From the NCBI GenBank assembly GCA_963726375.1, contig CAVSCE010000011.1:1-64000 (forward strand): 64,000 bases of DNA, read 5' to 3'. The position numbers and the translations under genes were made by a program. Positions 1-8,643 of this stretch are shown here, piece by piece. The stretch's first letter is position 1, and each line of letters opens with the position of its first letter. The stretch comes from UTCFX2 sp963726375 (GTDB taxonomy: Bacteria > Chloroflexota > Anaerolineae > Anaerolineales > UBA4823). A model generated the notes under the pieces. The model saw nothing but the letters and a program-made list of their open reading frames with translations. It was not told where the DNA came from and searched no databases.

Positions 1-105
1 ACAACAAGGGAGAAAGGTGGGATGGAAAAAGGGAAGAGATCAATAGGGCAACATTATCGAAGGCAGAAAAAATCTAATCATAAGTTTAAAAGACTGAATA
101 AATTA

Positions 106-136
106 TTGCAAAAGTGTAAAATATAGTTTACATTTG
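106..136 (+). promoter_or_regulatory. Bacteroidota-type sigma-ABfr promoter for the DUF4143 ATPase
   Basis: TTG at 106-108 is followed after 20 bases by TACATTTG at 129-136, matching the Bacteroidota consensus TTTG, 19-21 bp, TAnnTTTG. Transcription would begin near 143, about 20 bases before the start codon at 164. Bases 1-105 upstream show no gene. Confidence 0.5.
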
Positions 137-163
137 GACCAATAATATGTAAAATATATTTAA

Positions 164-1426
164 ATGATAAATCGGACATTCTGGCTGAAAAAATTGGATA
201 ATGGCTGGGGAAAAAGATCGCTGATCTGGTTATCCGGTGTGCGCAGAAGCGGTAAAACATTTTGATGCAGGATGATTCCTGATGCGGTTTACATGAACTG
301 CGATTTACCTTCCGTGGGTCAGCAACTGGGGAATCCTGAATACTTCTTCAGCAATTTATCAACAGGTGCAACTGTTATTTTTGACGAGATACACAGATTA
401 GAACATCCGAGCGAAGTATTAAAAATAGGTACAGATGAATTTCCACATCTGAAAATACTGGCAACAGGCTCTTCAACACTTGAGGCTACAAAAAAGTTCC
501 GCGACTCTCTGACCGGAAGAAAAATTCAGATTTACCTGCCTCCGGTATTGTGGAATGAATGCCTGAATGATTTTAATATTCCTGATCTTGATAAAAGGTT
601 GCTCAACGGAGGCTTGCCTGAGTTCCTGTTATCAGATATTAAGCAAGGAGAATTATATTCTGAATGGATTGACAGCTATTATGCAAGAGATATTCAGGAA
701 CTTTTCAATGTCAGGAACAGAACAGGCTTCCTGAAGCTGATGCAGCTGCTTTTTGTCCGGAGCGGAGGAATTCTGGAAATTTCTTCACTGGCTAAAGAGA
801 GCGGATTAAGCAGGCCAACGGTCATGGCTCATATCGAAGCTTTGACTGTTGCGCATGCCATTTCGATGATTCAGCCATTTTTTGGAGGAGGGAAAAGGGA
901 GATCGTAAAACGCCCTAAAATATATGCTTTTGATACAGGTTTCGTATGCCATGTGAGAGGCTGGAATGAAATCAGGGAGACCGATCGCGGAGTCCTGTGG
1001 GAGCATCTCGTACTTGATATGCTGCATGTTGCTTTTGGAAATGTATATTACTGGACTGACAAGTACGGGAATGAAATTGATTTCATAATCAAAGGAACGG
1101 GAGGAGATGTTCATACTGTTGAATGTAAGATAAACCCTGACAAATATTCTCCTGCAGCAGTCAATAAATTCAGGGAATACTATCCTGATGGCAACAATTA
1201 TTGTTATTCTCCTCATATTAAAAAACCATACAAATTAAGTTTGGGTAACATTGAGGTTTCTTTCCGAGTCTTCTCCGTAAGATTAAAGATTTTAAGCTCC
1301 CTTTTTTTCCGAAACTTTCTCTCTCCTCCTTTCCGAGCGTGTACCCTTAATTCATTCTCATGCAACGAAGAAATCTGTCGCCGGACACTCTGTGCATGGC
1401 TTTTTCTTAGTAGACAAGAGGCATAA
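164..1426 (+). pseudogene. AAA ATPase with DUF4143 C-terminal domain, interrupted by an in-frame TGA
   Basis: The reading frame begins at ATG 164 (MINRTFWLKK) and reaches the Walker A motif GVRRSGKT at 236-259. It then hits TGA at 263-265 and continues in the same frame with PDAVYMNCDLPSV, the Walker B-like FDEIHR and sensor-like ATGSS. The second half is a DUF4143-type region ending in a nuclease-like EIDFIIK...VECK segment. The family is a common Bacteroidota ATPase of poorly known function. If translation restarts at ATG 272 the product lacks the P-loop and cannot bind ATP normally. The last 60 or so residues, after about 1260, look unlike the family and probably read through sequence beyond a lost stop. 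TTA would encode Leu at the TGA position, so one substitution explains it. Whether this is a sequencing error or a true nonsense mutation is unresolved. Confidence 0.75.
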
Positions 1427-1515
1427 AATACCTAACCTAAGCATGATCAGAGAGATGGTGCAATTAATTGAAATGGCAGAAGTTTTATTTTGAACTTCCA
1501 CCAGAATAAGAAAAT

Positions 1516-1547
1516 TTTGCTTTTAGCCTGATAATGGTTTAAATTTG
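1516..1547 (+). promoter_or_regulatory. Bacteroidota-type sigma-ABfr promoter for the TIR protein
   Basis: TTTG at 1516-1519 and TAAATTTG at 1540-1547 are separated by exactly 20 bases, matching the Bacteroidota TTTG / TAnnTTTG consensus. The expected start of transcription, about 1554, lies 17 bases before the TIR gene's ATG at 1571. The rest of the 1427-1570 gap shows nothing else. Confidence 0.6.
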
Positions 1548-1570
1548 ATAATGAACCAAATAGGATCCTG

Positions 1571-3712
1571 ATGTCAAGCACCATTGAAGGATATAATTAC
1601 GACATTTTCATCAGCTACCGCCAGAAAGATAACAGAGGTGAGCGATGGGTGAGTGATTTCGTTGAGTCTCTGAAAACAGAACTGGAGTCAACATTCAAAG
1701 AGGAGATCAGCGTATATTTTGATATCAATCCTCATGACGGACTGCTTGAGACACATAATGTGGATGCCTCGCTTAAAGAAAAACTGAAGTGCCTGGTTTT
1801 TATTCCTGTTATCTCACAAACCTATTGCGACCGGACAAGCTTTGCATGGCAGAATGAGCTATGTGCTTTTAATGCCATGGCTAAAGAGGATCGGTTTGGC
1901 AGGGATATCAGACTAGCCGGAGGAAATGTTGCAAGCAGAATACTCCCGGTGAAGATCAATGAACTTGATCCTGAAGACACCGCTCTTCTTGAGAAGGAAC
2001 TGGGCGGAGCGCTGAGGGCTGTTGAATTTATTTATAAAGAGCCGGGTGTTAACAGGCCGCTTAAACCAGATGATGATCAGAAGACAAACCTGAATAAAAC
2101 CAGGTACCGGAACCAGATCAATAAAGTTGCCAACGCTGTTAAAGAAATAATTAAAGGGATTCAGAATCCGGGTGCAAAACTTCAGACAGAAAAACAAATA
2201 TCACAGAAAATGAGATTGACAAGAAAAAATTTTCCTTGAGAAGAATTGCTGTTCCGATGGTGATTCTCATCTGATTCTGATTGCCGGATTATTAGTATTG
2301 CCGCCCGTGATAAAGAAATTATCAGACAGACAATAATTATCGGAAAATCAATAGCTGTCATGCCATTCAGTAATCTGAGCAATGACCCTGAACAGGAATA
2401 TTTCAGTGATGGAATGGTAGATGAGATAATAGACCGCCTTTTCAAGATAGGCGATTTGAAAGTAATTTCCCGCACATCTTCAATGAGATATAAAAACACA
2501 AATCTGCCGTTAAAGGAGATAGCGCGTGAGTTAAACGTTTCTTCCATTCTGGAGGGCAGCGTGAGAAAGATGGGTAATAATGTGCGGATAACGGTTCAGC
2601 TGATTGATGCCAGGACTGATACACATTTATGGTCGGAGATATATGACAGAGACATTTCTGACATATTTTCCATTCAGAGCGAGGTGGCGCAGACTGTCGC
2701 AAAGGAACTGAAAGCTGTCATAAAACCTGAAGAAAAGAACCTGATCGAGAAAGTTTCTTCTGAAAATCTGGAAGCATACGATTATTATCTTCTGGCAGTA
2801 CACTTGCGGTCGCAGCGAACTCCGGAATCATTATGGAAAGCAAAAACCTTATTTGAAAAAGCCATTGAAGCTGATCCCGGATTTGCAAAAGCATATACCG
2901 GATTAGCACCTGTTACGGAACTTTAGCGTTTTATGCCAATCTGAGGCCGGCGGAAGCTTACCCTCCGCTGTGGAACTGGCTAAAAGCCCTGGAGCTTGAT
3001 AGTCTGCTGGCTGATGCCTATACATGTATTGGTGTTGCAGACCTGTTATATCATTTCGATTTTGCAAGTGCTGAGCGTAACTATAAACGTGCCCTTGAGC
3101 TAGCCCCCAATAATCCTGAGGTATACAAATACTTTGCTGAAATGTCATTCTTTAGGGGGAAATTTGCAGAGGCAGTTGAATGGGATCGCGGGCCATGAAC
3201 CTGATCCGTCATATTCTACAATGGATGGCTTGTATGCAGTACACCTCTATAAGGCAGGGGAAAAAGATGCTGCTATAGCCCTTCTTACAAAACTGGCGGA
3301 ACAACTCCCTGTATGTCACTATTATCTGGGAGCAATTTATCTTTTTGAAGGAGAGTATCAAAAGTCGATTGAAGAACTGGAGAAAACGCTGGCCGGATTT
3401 TCACCATTGTCGATAACCCATCTCGGGATTGCATACAGCAGATCCGGTAATCCGGTTGAGGCACAAAAAATGCTTGACACATTATTGAAAAGGGCAGAGA
3501 CCGGATTTGTTCCCAACAGCATGATAGGATCTCTGATGGCAGAGGCAGGCCGGAACAGGGAAGCACTGGATTATCTCAGGAAGGGATATGAAGGAAAAGA
3601 AGAGTTTTTTCTGTTATTAATGAACGTTGATTTAATTTCATATGCAAATCTCCGGTCCGATCCGGAATTTATTGAGATAATGGGAAAAGTGAAGATGGTG
3701 AAACAGGATTAA
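1571..3712 (+). CDS. TIR domain - membrane segment - FlgO-like domain - TPR protein, frameshifted
   Basis: Residues 1-170 form a TIR domain (YDIFISYRQKD start, SVYFD, a conserved Glu in FAWQNELCAF). A basic stretch then leads into a hydrophobic segment around 2230-2310 that needs two frame changes to read (VPMVILI, then LILIAGLLVLP). A FlgO-like domain follows (IAVMPFSNLSNDPEQEYFSD at about 2345-2404, then ILEGSVRK, DTHLWSEIYDR). This domain is often found with adenylate cyclase/TPR proteins. TPR repeats run to 3712. Breakpoints lie near 2225, 2270, 2330, 2915 and 3180, so at least five single-base errors or mutations interrupt one ancestral gene. Known TIR domains either cleave NAD or act as scaffolds; this one's activity cannot be judged here. 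The TPR half would face the other side of the membrane. The gene may be decayed or badly sequenced. Confidence 0.7.
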
Positions 3713-3812
3713 AAGACAGTGAATAGCATTTGATGAAAAAATAATATTGCAGGAATCATCTCTCTTTGCACTACCTTTCATACACATCTTTTTCTAATAC
3801 TTAGCTTATAAG

Positions 3813-3875
3813 CGGGAGATTCCTCATTACGCCTCCTTCGTTGGCTTCATTCCGAACGAAGTGAAGAGTCTCCCG
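3813..3875. repeat. 63-bp imperfect palindrome, REP-like
   Basis: The outer arms CGGGAGATTCCTCA (3813-3826) and TGAAGAGTCTCCCG (3862-3875) are inverted copies with 12 of 14 positions matching. An inner pair CTTCGTT (3836-3842) / AACGAAG (3855-3861) is exact. It sits between the convergent ends of the TIR and PQQ-like genes, in a 249-base gap that holds nothing else. It resembles the short intergenic palindromes scattered in many Bacteroidota and related genomes, and could also help terminate transcription in both directions. Confidence 0.6.
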
Positions 3876-3961
3876 AATGTCAGCACTATAATACTTATTG
3901 TGTATAAGGGTGTAGACAAGAGACTTGAAATATCGAACCTGGAATTGATAAAAGAGATTTT

Positions 3962-5260
3962 TCACTTCGCAATTCTCAAGCACATCAGTCGGCTTTGATC
4001 TCTTAACAACAGCTTTCCGTCGACAAGCGCCATAGGACCCCAATTTTGACCCATTCCAAGTATTTCTGCAGAAGCCAGAGGTTTGAATCCTGTTGGATCT
4101 GGTTGTATGAGATACAGAGTTTTATTACCATCGGTAGCCAGTATCAGTCCGTCAGCCAGTATCATACTGCCTTTATCAAAAGAAGGCGCACGCATCGTTT
4201 TCCACATAACCTTGCCATCCATACTCATACAGCAAAGACCATCACGTTTACTGTTTGTTGAGAACTGTGCATAGAAATAACCATTGTACAATATTGGTGG
4301 TTTAGTGTGATCGCCGAAATCATTATGTTTGAAAAGCTCAGTAACTGTATAGCTGCCATCTGCCTTTTTTTCGACTTTTATCATTGCTGTCCCCAGTTCA
4401 TATCCTCCCACTGCAATTACTCTGCCTTCACCTGCATCAAGAGCTGGAGCTACCTGAATCATATTCTCCCAGTCATTATATTCCCAGAGAATTTTCCCGG
4501 TTTGTGGTTTCAGCCCGAGTATCCTGCCCTTGGATTTGTCAGCTTCCCTGTGCATAAAGGTATTTGTGGATGAGAATATCATTACCAGATGATCTTCTCC
4601 TGCAATCTTAGCGATAGACGGGCTGGCATAAGTCTCATTACCGATAGCTTCTGTCTTCCAGATGATATCTCCTGTCATTTTGTTAAATGCAACCAATCCG
4701 GCCCTGGGATCCTGTGAGTAAGAAACAATAAGCAATTCACCATATATAAGCGGACATTGAGTTATCGCCCAAACAGGTATTTTGCTTCCACCGAAATCTT
4801 TCATGATGTTCTTGTTCCATATCGGTTTATGTGTGTTAACATCAATGCAGTATAGGTCTCCATAAGGGCCGCAGGAATAGATCCTGTTGCCATCAATGGT
4901 TGGAACACTTCGTGAACCCGGATACGAAACTGATCCTGGTGCATCATAACTGTAGCTCCATAATTCCTTTCCGGTGTTAAAATCAAAGCACCTCATTATA
5001 TCCCCAGTTTTATCATCTCTGTCGAGCATATACACTTTCCCGGCTTTGATCACCGGGCCGCCATATCCGGGACCAACGTTTGCTGTCCAGAGAACTTCAG
5101 GGCCTCCGGCAGGCCAGGTACGAAGTATCCCCTTCTGGGATGAAATGCCATTCCTGTTTGGGCCAAGGAACTGAGGCCAGTCCTGGGCACAAACATTGGA
5201 CAAGAACACAAACAACGTAATTGCAGTGAAGAGGAGATTTGATCTTTTCATCGTTTTCAT
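3962..5260 (-). CDS. Secreted PQQ-like beta-propeller protein
   Basis: 432 residues with an N-terminal signal peptide (LLFTAITLFVFLSNVCAQ) and the family hallmark WPQFLGPNRNGIS right after cleavage. Repeated blade motifs of the quinoprotein type follow (GKVYMLDRDDKTG, FDFNTGKELW, LYCIDVNTHKPIW, VAFNKMTGDIIWK, LGLKPQTGKILWEY). These proteins are seven- or eight-bladed propellers resembling PQQ dehydrogenases, but many do not bind PQQ. No cofactor-binding or catalytic residue can be assigned here, so the substrate is unknown. ATG codons at 5258-5260 and 5249-5251 are both possible starts. It lies downstream of two GH43 enzymes on the same strand, so a role around plant polysaccharide use is a guess from context. 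The 207 bases before it show no recognisable gene. Confidence 0.8.
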   Translation of the reverse strand: MKTMKRSNLLFTAITLFVFLSNVCAQDWPQFLGPNRNGISSQKGILRTWPAGGPEVLWTANVGPGYGGPVIKAGKVYMLDRDDKTGDIMRCFDFNTGKELWSYSYDAPGSVSYPGSRSVPTIDGNRIYSCGPYGDLYCIDVNTHKPIWNKNIMKDFGGSKIPVWAITQCPLIYGELLIVSYSQDPRAGLVAFNKMTGDIIWKTEAIGNETYASPSIAKIAGEDHLVMIFSSTNTFMHREADKSKGRILGLKPQTGKILWEYNDWENMIQVAPALDAGEGRVIAVGGYELGTAMIKVEKKADGSYTVTELFKHNDFGDHTKPPILYNGYFYAQFSTNSKRDGLCCMSMDGKVMWKTMRAPSFDKGSMILADGLILATDGNKTLYLIQPDPTGFKPLASAEILGMGQNWGPMALVDGKLLLRDQSRLMCLRIAK

Positions 5261-5467
5261 TTTATGTAAATAAAAGTCTTGTTAAGTGCGTCCATGATCT
5301 ATTAGTCTACTGAGCTTTAACATATTTATTATTAAAAGTATAACTTATGCCTGCATTCCACAACAGATCATATTCCGATGGAATATCAGACTTTATTGGT
5401 TTGTTTACCAGGGCAGATCCTGAAACAGTTGAATTAAAGACATTAAAGAAAATTCATGGATATGATT

Positions 5468-6508
5468 TCAATGTCCGGTAAATTCTTTTATCACCTTCAA
5501 AGTATGACCGGTATCTTCCATTTCAAAGATCCGGGGACGGGAATTTGCATTGTTGGGGGAATGGAGTATCAGCATTATCTTTCCATCAAAAGTTTTAAAA
5601 ATCATACCATGGCCGCCATCATTTCTGTATAGCGGTTCAGCCTGTTGTTTCCATGGGCCTGCAAGTTTTCCCGATTCTGAAATTGCAATTCCACATGTAT
5701 ATCCTTCATATCCTCCGCTTGTCCAGGTCATATATAATTTCCCGGTTTTACCCATATAAAAAAACGGCCCGTCGGTCACATTACATCCATATTGGTCGCT
5801 TATCTTACTCCATGGAGCCTGAGACGCGCGAAAAAGATTTTTCGGCACCCCGACAATTTCGGAGAGATCGTCTTTGAGCTGAACATACCCTATTGCGCCG
5901 TTTGTTACCTGCACCCATTCGTGGCAGTAAACTATGTAAGGAATTCCGTCTTCCACATAGAGAGTCCCGTCAAGGGTCATCATATCGACCGGCAGTGTAG
6001 AGTGATTTGCAAAAGCAGTAAAAGGACCAGTTGGCGAATCGCTGACCAGGATCTGAGATCCCCTGGTAACACGACCATTGCGTTCCCAGTTAGTCCACTG
6101 TTCGCATAATTTATTACGGGTATCAAAAGTGAGAAAAAGATAATATTTCCCCTTATAAATATGCATTTCAGGAGCCCAGATGCTCACAATTGGAATAGAG
6201 CCCCAGACATCCGCCGGTGCAGTATATATCATTTTTGGTCCTTCCCAGTTAATAAGGTCTTTACTGGAATAAAATCTCACACTTCTTCCTCCAGGGCCTA
6301 CGATATAATAAGTTTTTGTTGCCGGATCAGCAACAACACACATATCTCTCCATCGAAGGCTGTCGAGATTGACTATTCCGGTCTGGTTAGGCCTTCTGGC
6401 TTGTTGTACCCGTTGTAGATTCTGTGTTTGATTTTGTTCCTGAACCTGTGAGCTTGCCAGAAAGGTTAGTGTAAAAAACAGAAGAGTGAAAGCAGAATTT
6501 TTTTTCAT
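5468..6508 (-). CDS. Secreted GH43-family glycoside hydrolase-like protein
   Basis: 346 residues with a signal peptide (FTLLFFTLTFLASSQ), a Gln/Asn-rich linker, then a five-bladed GH43-like propeller. Visible elements are the first-blade Asp region (WRDMCVVADPATKTYYIV), FYSSKDLINWEGP, SIWAPEMHIYKGKYYLFLTF, MTLDGTLYVEDGIPYIVY and DGGHGMIFKTFDGKIMLILH. The family hydrolyses arabinan or xylan side chains; which one cannot be read from the sequence. It starts 39 bases after the second GH43 gene on the same strand, so the two probably form an operon. The gene appears intact. Confidence 0.8.
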   Translation of the reverse strand: MKKNSAFTLLFFTLTFLASSQVQEQNQTQNLQRVQQARRPNQTGIVNLDSLRWRDMCVVADPATKTYYIVGPGGRSVRFYSSKDLINWEGPKMIYTAPADVWGSIPIVSIWAPEMHIYKGKYYLFLTFDTRNKLCEQWTNWERNGRVTRGSQILVSDSPTGPFTAFANHSTLPVDMMTLDGTLYVEDGIPYIVYCHEWVQVTNGAIGYVQLKDDLSEIVGVPKNLFRASQAPWSKISDQYGCNVTDGPFFYMGKTGKLYMTWTSGGYEGYTCGIAISESGKLAGPWKQQAEPLYRNDGGHGMIFKTFDGKIMLILHSPNNANSRPRIFEMEDTGHTLKVIKEFTGH

Positions 6509-6547
6509 AATAATGTTTCTATTAAATTTTCAGATAGAAATTGCCAG

Positions 6548-7672
6548 TTATAAATCAATTGAAGGCCAGTCACTTCTGTCCCATTTCATTTCTCTGATTA
6601 TAAGTTTGGACCTTCCGTTATCTCTTTTATCATAACCGTGCATTATCAAAATACTTTTCCCATCCATTGTGAAATGAGCACTATGTCCTACCCCAGCCCA
6701 TACATCATTTCCTTTAGCGATCAGAGTTCCTCCACCACGACTTAAGAGTTTACCTTCCTTGTCAACATAAGGACCTTCAATATTTCTGGAACGGCCTACA
6801 ACCAGATTATAATCACTATTAATACCTCTGCAGCAATAATCGAGGGAAACAAACAGGTAAAAATACTGGAAGTGCTTATAAATAAACGGGCCTTCAATAG
6901 TTCCATCGCCCGGATCAGTGTCGTCAAGAACGAAGGTTCTTGGCTGGCGTGCAACAGTATACCAAACCTCCGGTTTTGCAACCGAGAACAAATCGGGAGT
7001 AAGTTTGACCATTTTAATACCTCCCCAGAAGGAGCCAAATACCAGCCACCCCTGTCTTCCATCCATAATAAGATTAGCGTCGATTGCATTAAACAGATCC
7101 CTGTTGGGAACCGATTGTACTACCATTCCATGATCAACCCATTTAAAAGCAGTGTCGGTGGGATGCAAAGTCTTATTTGTAGCAACACCTATTGCGGATG
7201 TATTTTTAGCAAAAGCGGAAAATGAATAATATAAATAATACATTCCATTTACATATTGAATATCCGGAGCCCAATATCCACCACCACCTCTGAAACCCGG
7301 AATAACATCCTGGGTTAACCATTCCGGAGCTTTATCAAAGACATTGTATGCTCTTTTCCAGTGTATCAGATCGGTACTGGAGGAGACACTTCCCCCGGTT
7401 ACAAAAAGATAATATACACTGTCCTGCTTTATCATTACAGGGTCATGAGCATCCAGCAAAGAAGATTTGGGATCTTTGTTATACTTAAGAGCAGCTTCCA
7501 TTATTGCAATTTCTTTACGAGTTGGCTGACGCTGTTGTTGTCTCTGAGGGTTAGGTGCACTCTGCGCTCCCTGACTTTGAGTGCCTTGTGTATTTTGAGT
7601 TCCCTGAGAATAACCGTTTATCCCCTGCAAAAAGAGGAACAACATTAAAGATGATTTTAAAATTCGTTTCAT
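6548..7672 (-). CDS. Secreted GH43 arabinan endo-1,5-alpha-L-arabinosidase-like enzyme
   Basis: 374 residues: a signal peptide (LMLFLFLQGINGYSQ), a Q/G/N-rich linker, then a complete GH43 propeller. The three expected acidic residues are visible: Asp in LLDAHDPVMIK (general base), Asp in LFNAIDANLIMDG (pKa modulator) and Glu in GDGTIEGPFIYKH (general acid). GGGGYWAPDIQYVNGMYYLYY and the C-terminal VGHSAHFTMDGKSILIMHGYD fit endo-arabinanases. The protein would be exported and cut 1,5-linked arabinan. It is the upstream partner of the GH43 gene at 5468-6508, and a broken third copy lies just upstream, suggesting a local tandem array. Confidence 0.85.
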   Translation of the reverse strand: MKRILKSSLMLFLFLQGINGYSQGTQNTQGTQSQGAQSAPNPQRQQQRQPTRKEIAIMEAALKYNKDPKSSLLDAHDPVMIKQDSVYYLFVTGGSVSSSTDLIHWKRAYNVFDKAPEWLTQDVIPGFRGGGGYWAPDIQYVNGMYYLYYSFSAFAKNTSAIGVATNKTLHPTDTAFKWVDHGMVVQSVPNRDLFNAIDANLIMDGRQGWLVFGSFWGGIKMVKLTPDLFSVAKPEVWYTVARQPRTFVLDDTDPGDGTIEGPFIYKHFQYFYLFVSLDYCCRGINSDYNLVVGRSRNIEGPYVDKEGKLLSRGGGTLIAKGNDVWAGVGHSAHFTMDGKSILIMHGYDKRDNGRSKLIIREMKWDRSDWPSIDL

Positions 7673-7693
7673 ATTTTTAATATTTATAGTTTA

Positions 7694-7960
7694 ACTGTGG
7701 GCCAGCCTTATGCATCCCATATTATTTATCTGATAATCAATTTGGGCGACCGTTATCTTTGGCATCATAGCCATGAAAAACGAGTAGATCCTTCCTGTCA
7801 AATGTAAATGCGGCTTATTCCCCGCTCCTATTGTAGAAGTATTTTTCCAAAAACTGATACAGATTAATATAAAAAGTATTTTCCATCGTGAAAATAAATA
7901 TCTGGAGTTCAGATATCCAGAGACCTGTTTCCAGGAATAATTGTATCGTTATTGCATAGC
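7694..7960 (-). pseudogene. Decayed, internally deleted GH43 copy
   Basis: On the minus strand, short pieces align by eye with the GH43 at 6548-7672. TPDIYFHDGKYFLYYSVSVF and KNTSTIGAG match its APDIQYVNGMYYLYY...KNTSAIGVA region. FTFDRKDLLVFHGYDAKDN and PKLIIR match its C-terminus. The roughly 150 residues between those blocks are missing, and reading them needs frameshifts plus in-frame stops (after TIIPGNRSLDI and after PKLIIR). It is a remnant of a third tandem GH43 gene and cannot make an active enzyme. Confidence 0.7.
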
Positions 7961-8060
7961 TAAAATTAAATTCAATTTTTTATTATGTGAGTTCAGATAT
8001 ATTTCTGCCATACAATAATCTAGGTTCGCGTTAGATCTGGCGTATGTGAAATCTGCTCGA
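7961..8060. other. Composition and lineage breakpoint (probable chimeric junction)
   Basis: To the left are AT-rich Bacteroidota genes and a GH43 remnant. To the right, coding sequence of a Chloroflexota-type hpf begins in mid-gene. The in-frame stop at 8016-8018 and the first hpf-like codons at about 8022-8028 place the break near 8,020. No repeat, integrase or tRNA is visible at the join. Confidence 0.7.
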
Positions 8061-8477
8061 AGCTCTACCGATCGCCAGGTGGCGCAGATCACTGTCCGCG
8101 GGAAGGGCTTTATCCTGCGCTCAGAAGAGCGCGCCGACGATATCTTTGCCGCAATGGACACTGCTGTGGAAAAGATGCAGCGCCAGATCGAAAGGTATAA
8201 AGGGAAGCATTATAAAGGCCGCGGGGACGGCAAATCCGCTGCAGAAGTTGTTGAAGTTGTTCCGCCTGAAGAAGATACCGGGGAAATTGGACCGATCATC
8301 GCCCGGCGAAAAACCTTCCGGCTCCAACCCATGAGTGAGTTGGAAGCGATAGAGCAAATGCTTCTGTTAGGCCATGAGAATTTCTTCATTTTCTACAATG
8401 TGAATACAAATTCGATTAACGTCCTTTACCACCGCCGTGACGGCAGCTATGGATTGATCGAACCGCTTTACGGTTAA
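8022..8477 (+). CDS. hpf: Ribosome hibernation promoting factor, long form, 5'-truncated
   Basis: Binds 30S subunits and drives 100S ribosome dimerisation in stationary phase. The visible part starts in the middle of the N-terminal S30AE domain (LDLAYVKSARSSTDRQVAQI), continues through SEERADDIFAAMDTAVEKMQRQ and a linker, and ends with the complete C-terminal dimerisation domain (FRLQPMSELEAIEQMLLLGH, NVLYHRRDGSYGLIEP). Roughly the first 40-50 residues of the family are absent. GTG at 8046 is only an internal possibility, since homology extends upstream to about 8022, where the frame meets unrelated sequence and a stop at 8016. The truncation coincides with the change in base composition. A good terminator follows at 8517. 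Confidence 0.85.
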   Translation, partial: RFALDLAYVKSARSSTDRQVAQITVRGKGFILRSEERADDIFAAMDTAVEKMQRQIERYKGKHYKGRGDGKSAAEVVEVVPPEEDTGEIGPIIARRKTFRLQPMSELEAIEQMLLLGHENFFIFYNVNTNSINVLYHRRDGSYGLIEPLYG

Positions 8478-8516
8478 GCCGGGGAGATACGTCTTCGCTT
8501 CCCAATGGATTAACCA

Positions 8517-8545
8517 AGCCGCCCGTGTGCACGGGCGGCTTTTTA
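8517..8545 (+). terminator. Intrinsic terminator after hpf
   Basis: AGCCGCCCGTG (8517-8527) pairs with the inverted copy CACGGGCGGCT ending at 8540 around a very short loop. TTTTT follows. Confidence 0.9.
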
Positions 8546-8643
8546 TAAGGCGAGGGGGAGGTTTATCGTTTCTGCGTTGACTTCTCGGATTGAAACGGTT
8601 AAACTTCAGGGACGATTTTTCCATAATATAGAATGAGGGCTTT

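Noticed and set aside
263..265. TGA recoded as selenocysteine or another amino acid
   Set aside because: Family position expects Leu or similar, no selenocysteine hairpin is apparent after the codon, and TGA serves as a normal stop elsewhere in the window.
3801..4043. 80-residue minus-strand reading frame
   Set aside because: It runs across the 63-bp palindrome and into the end of the PQQ-like gene, has no family features, and is a known type of false gene over palindromic repeats.
5347..5481. 44-residue plus-strand reading frame starting MPAFHNRSYSDG
   Set aside because: It has protein-like composition, but no recognisable family, no clear ribosome-binding site, and it overlaps the convergent GH43 end. 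Cannot be supported as a gene.
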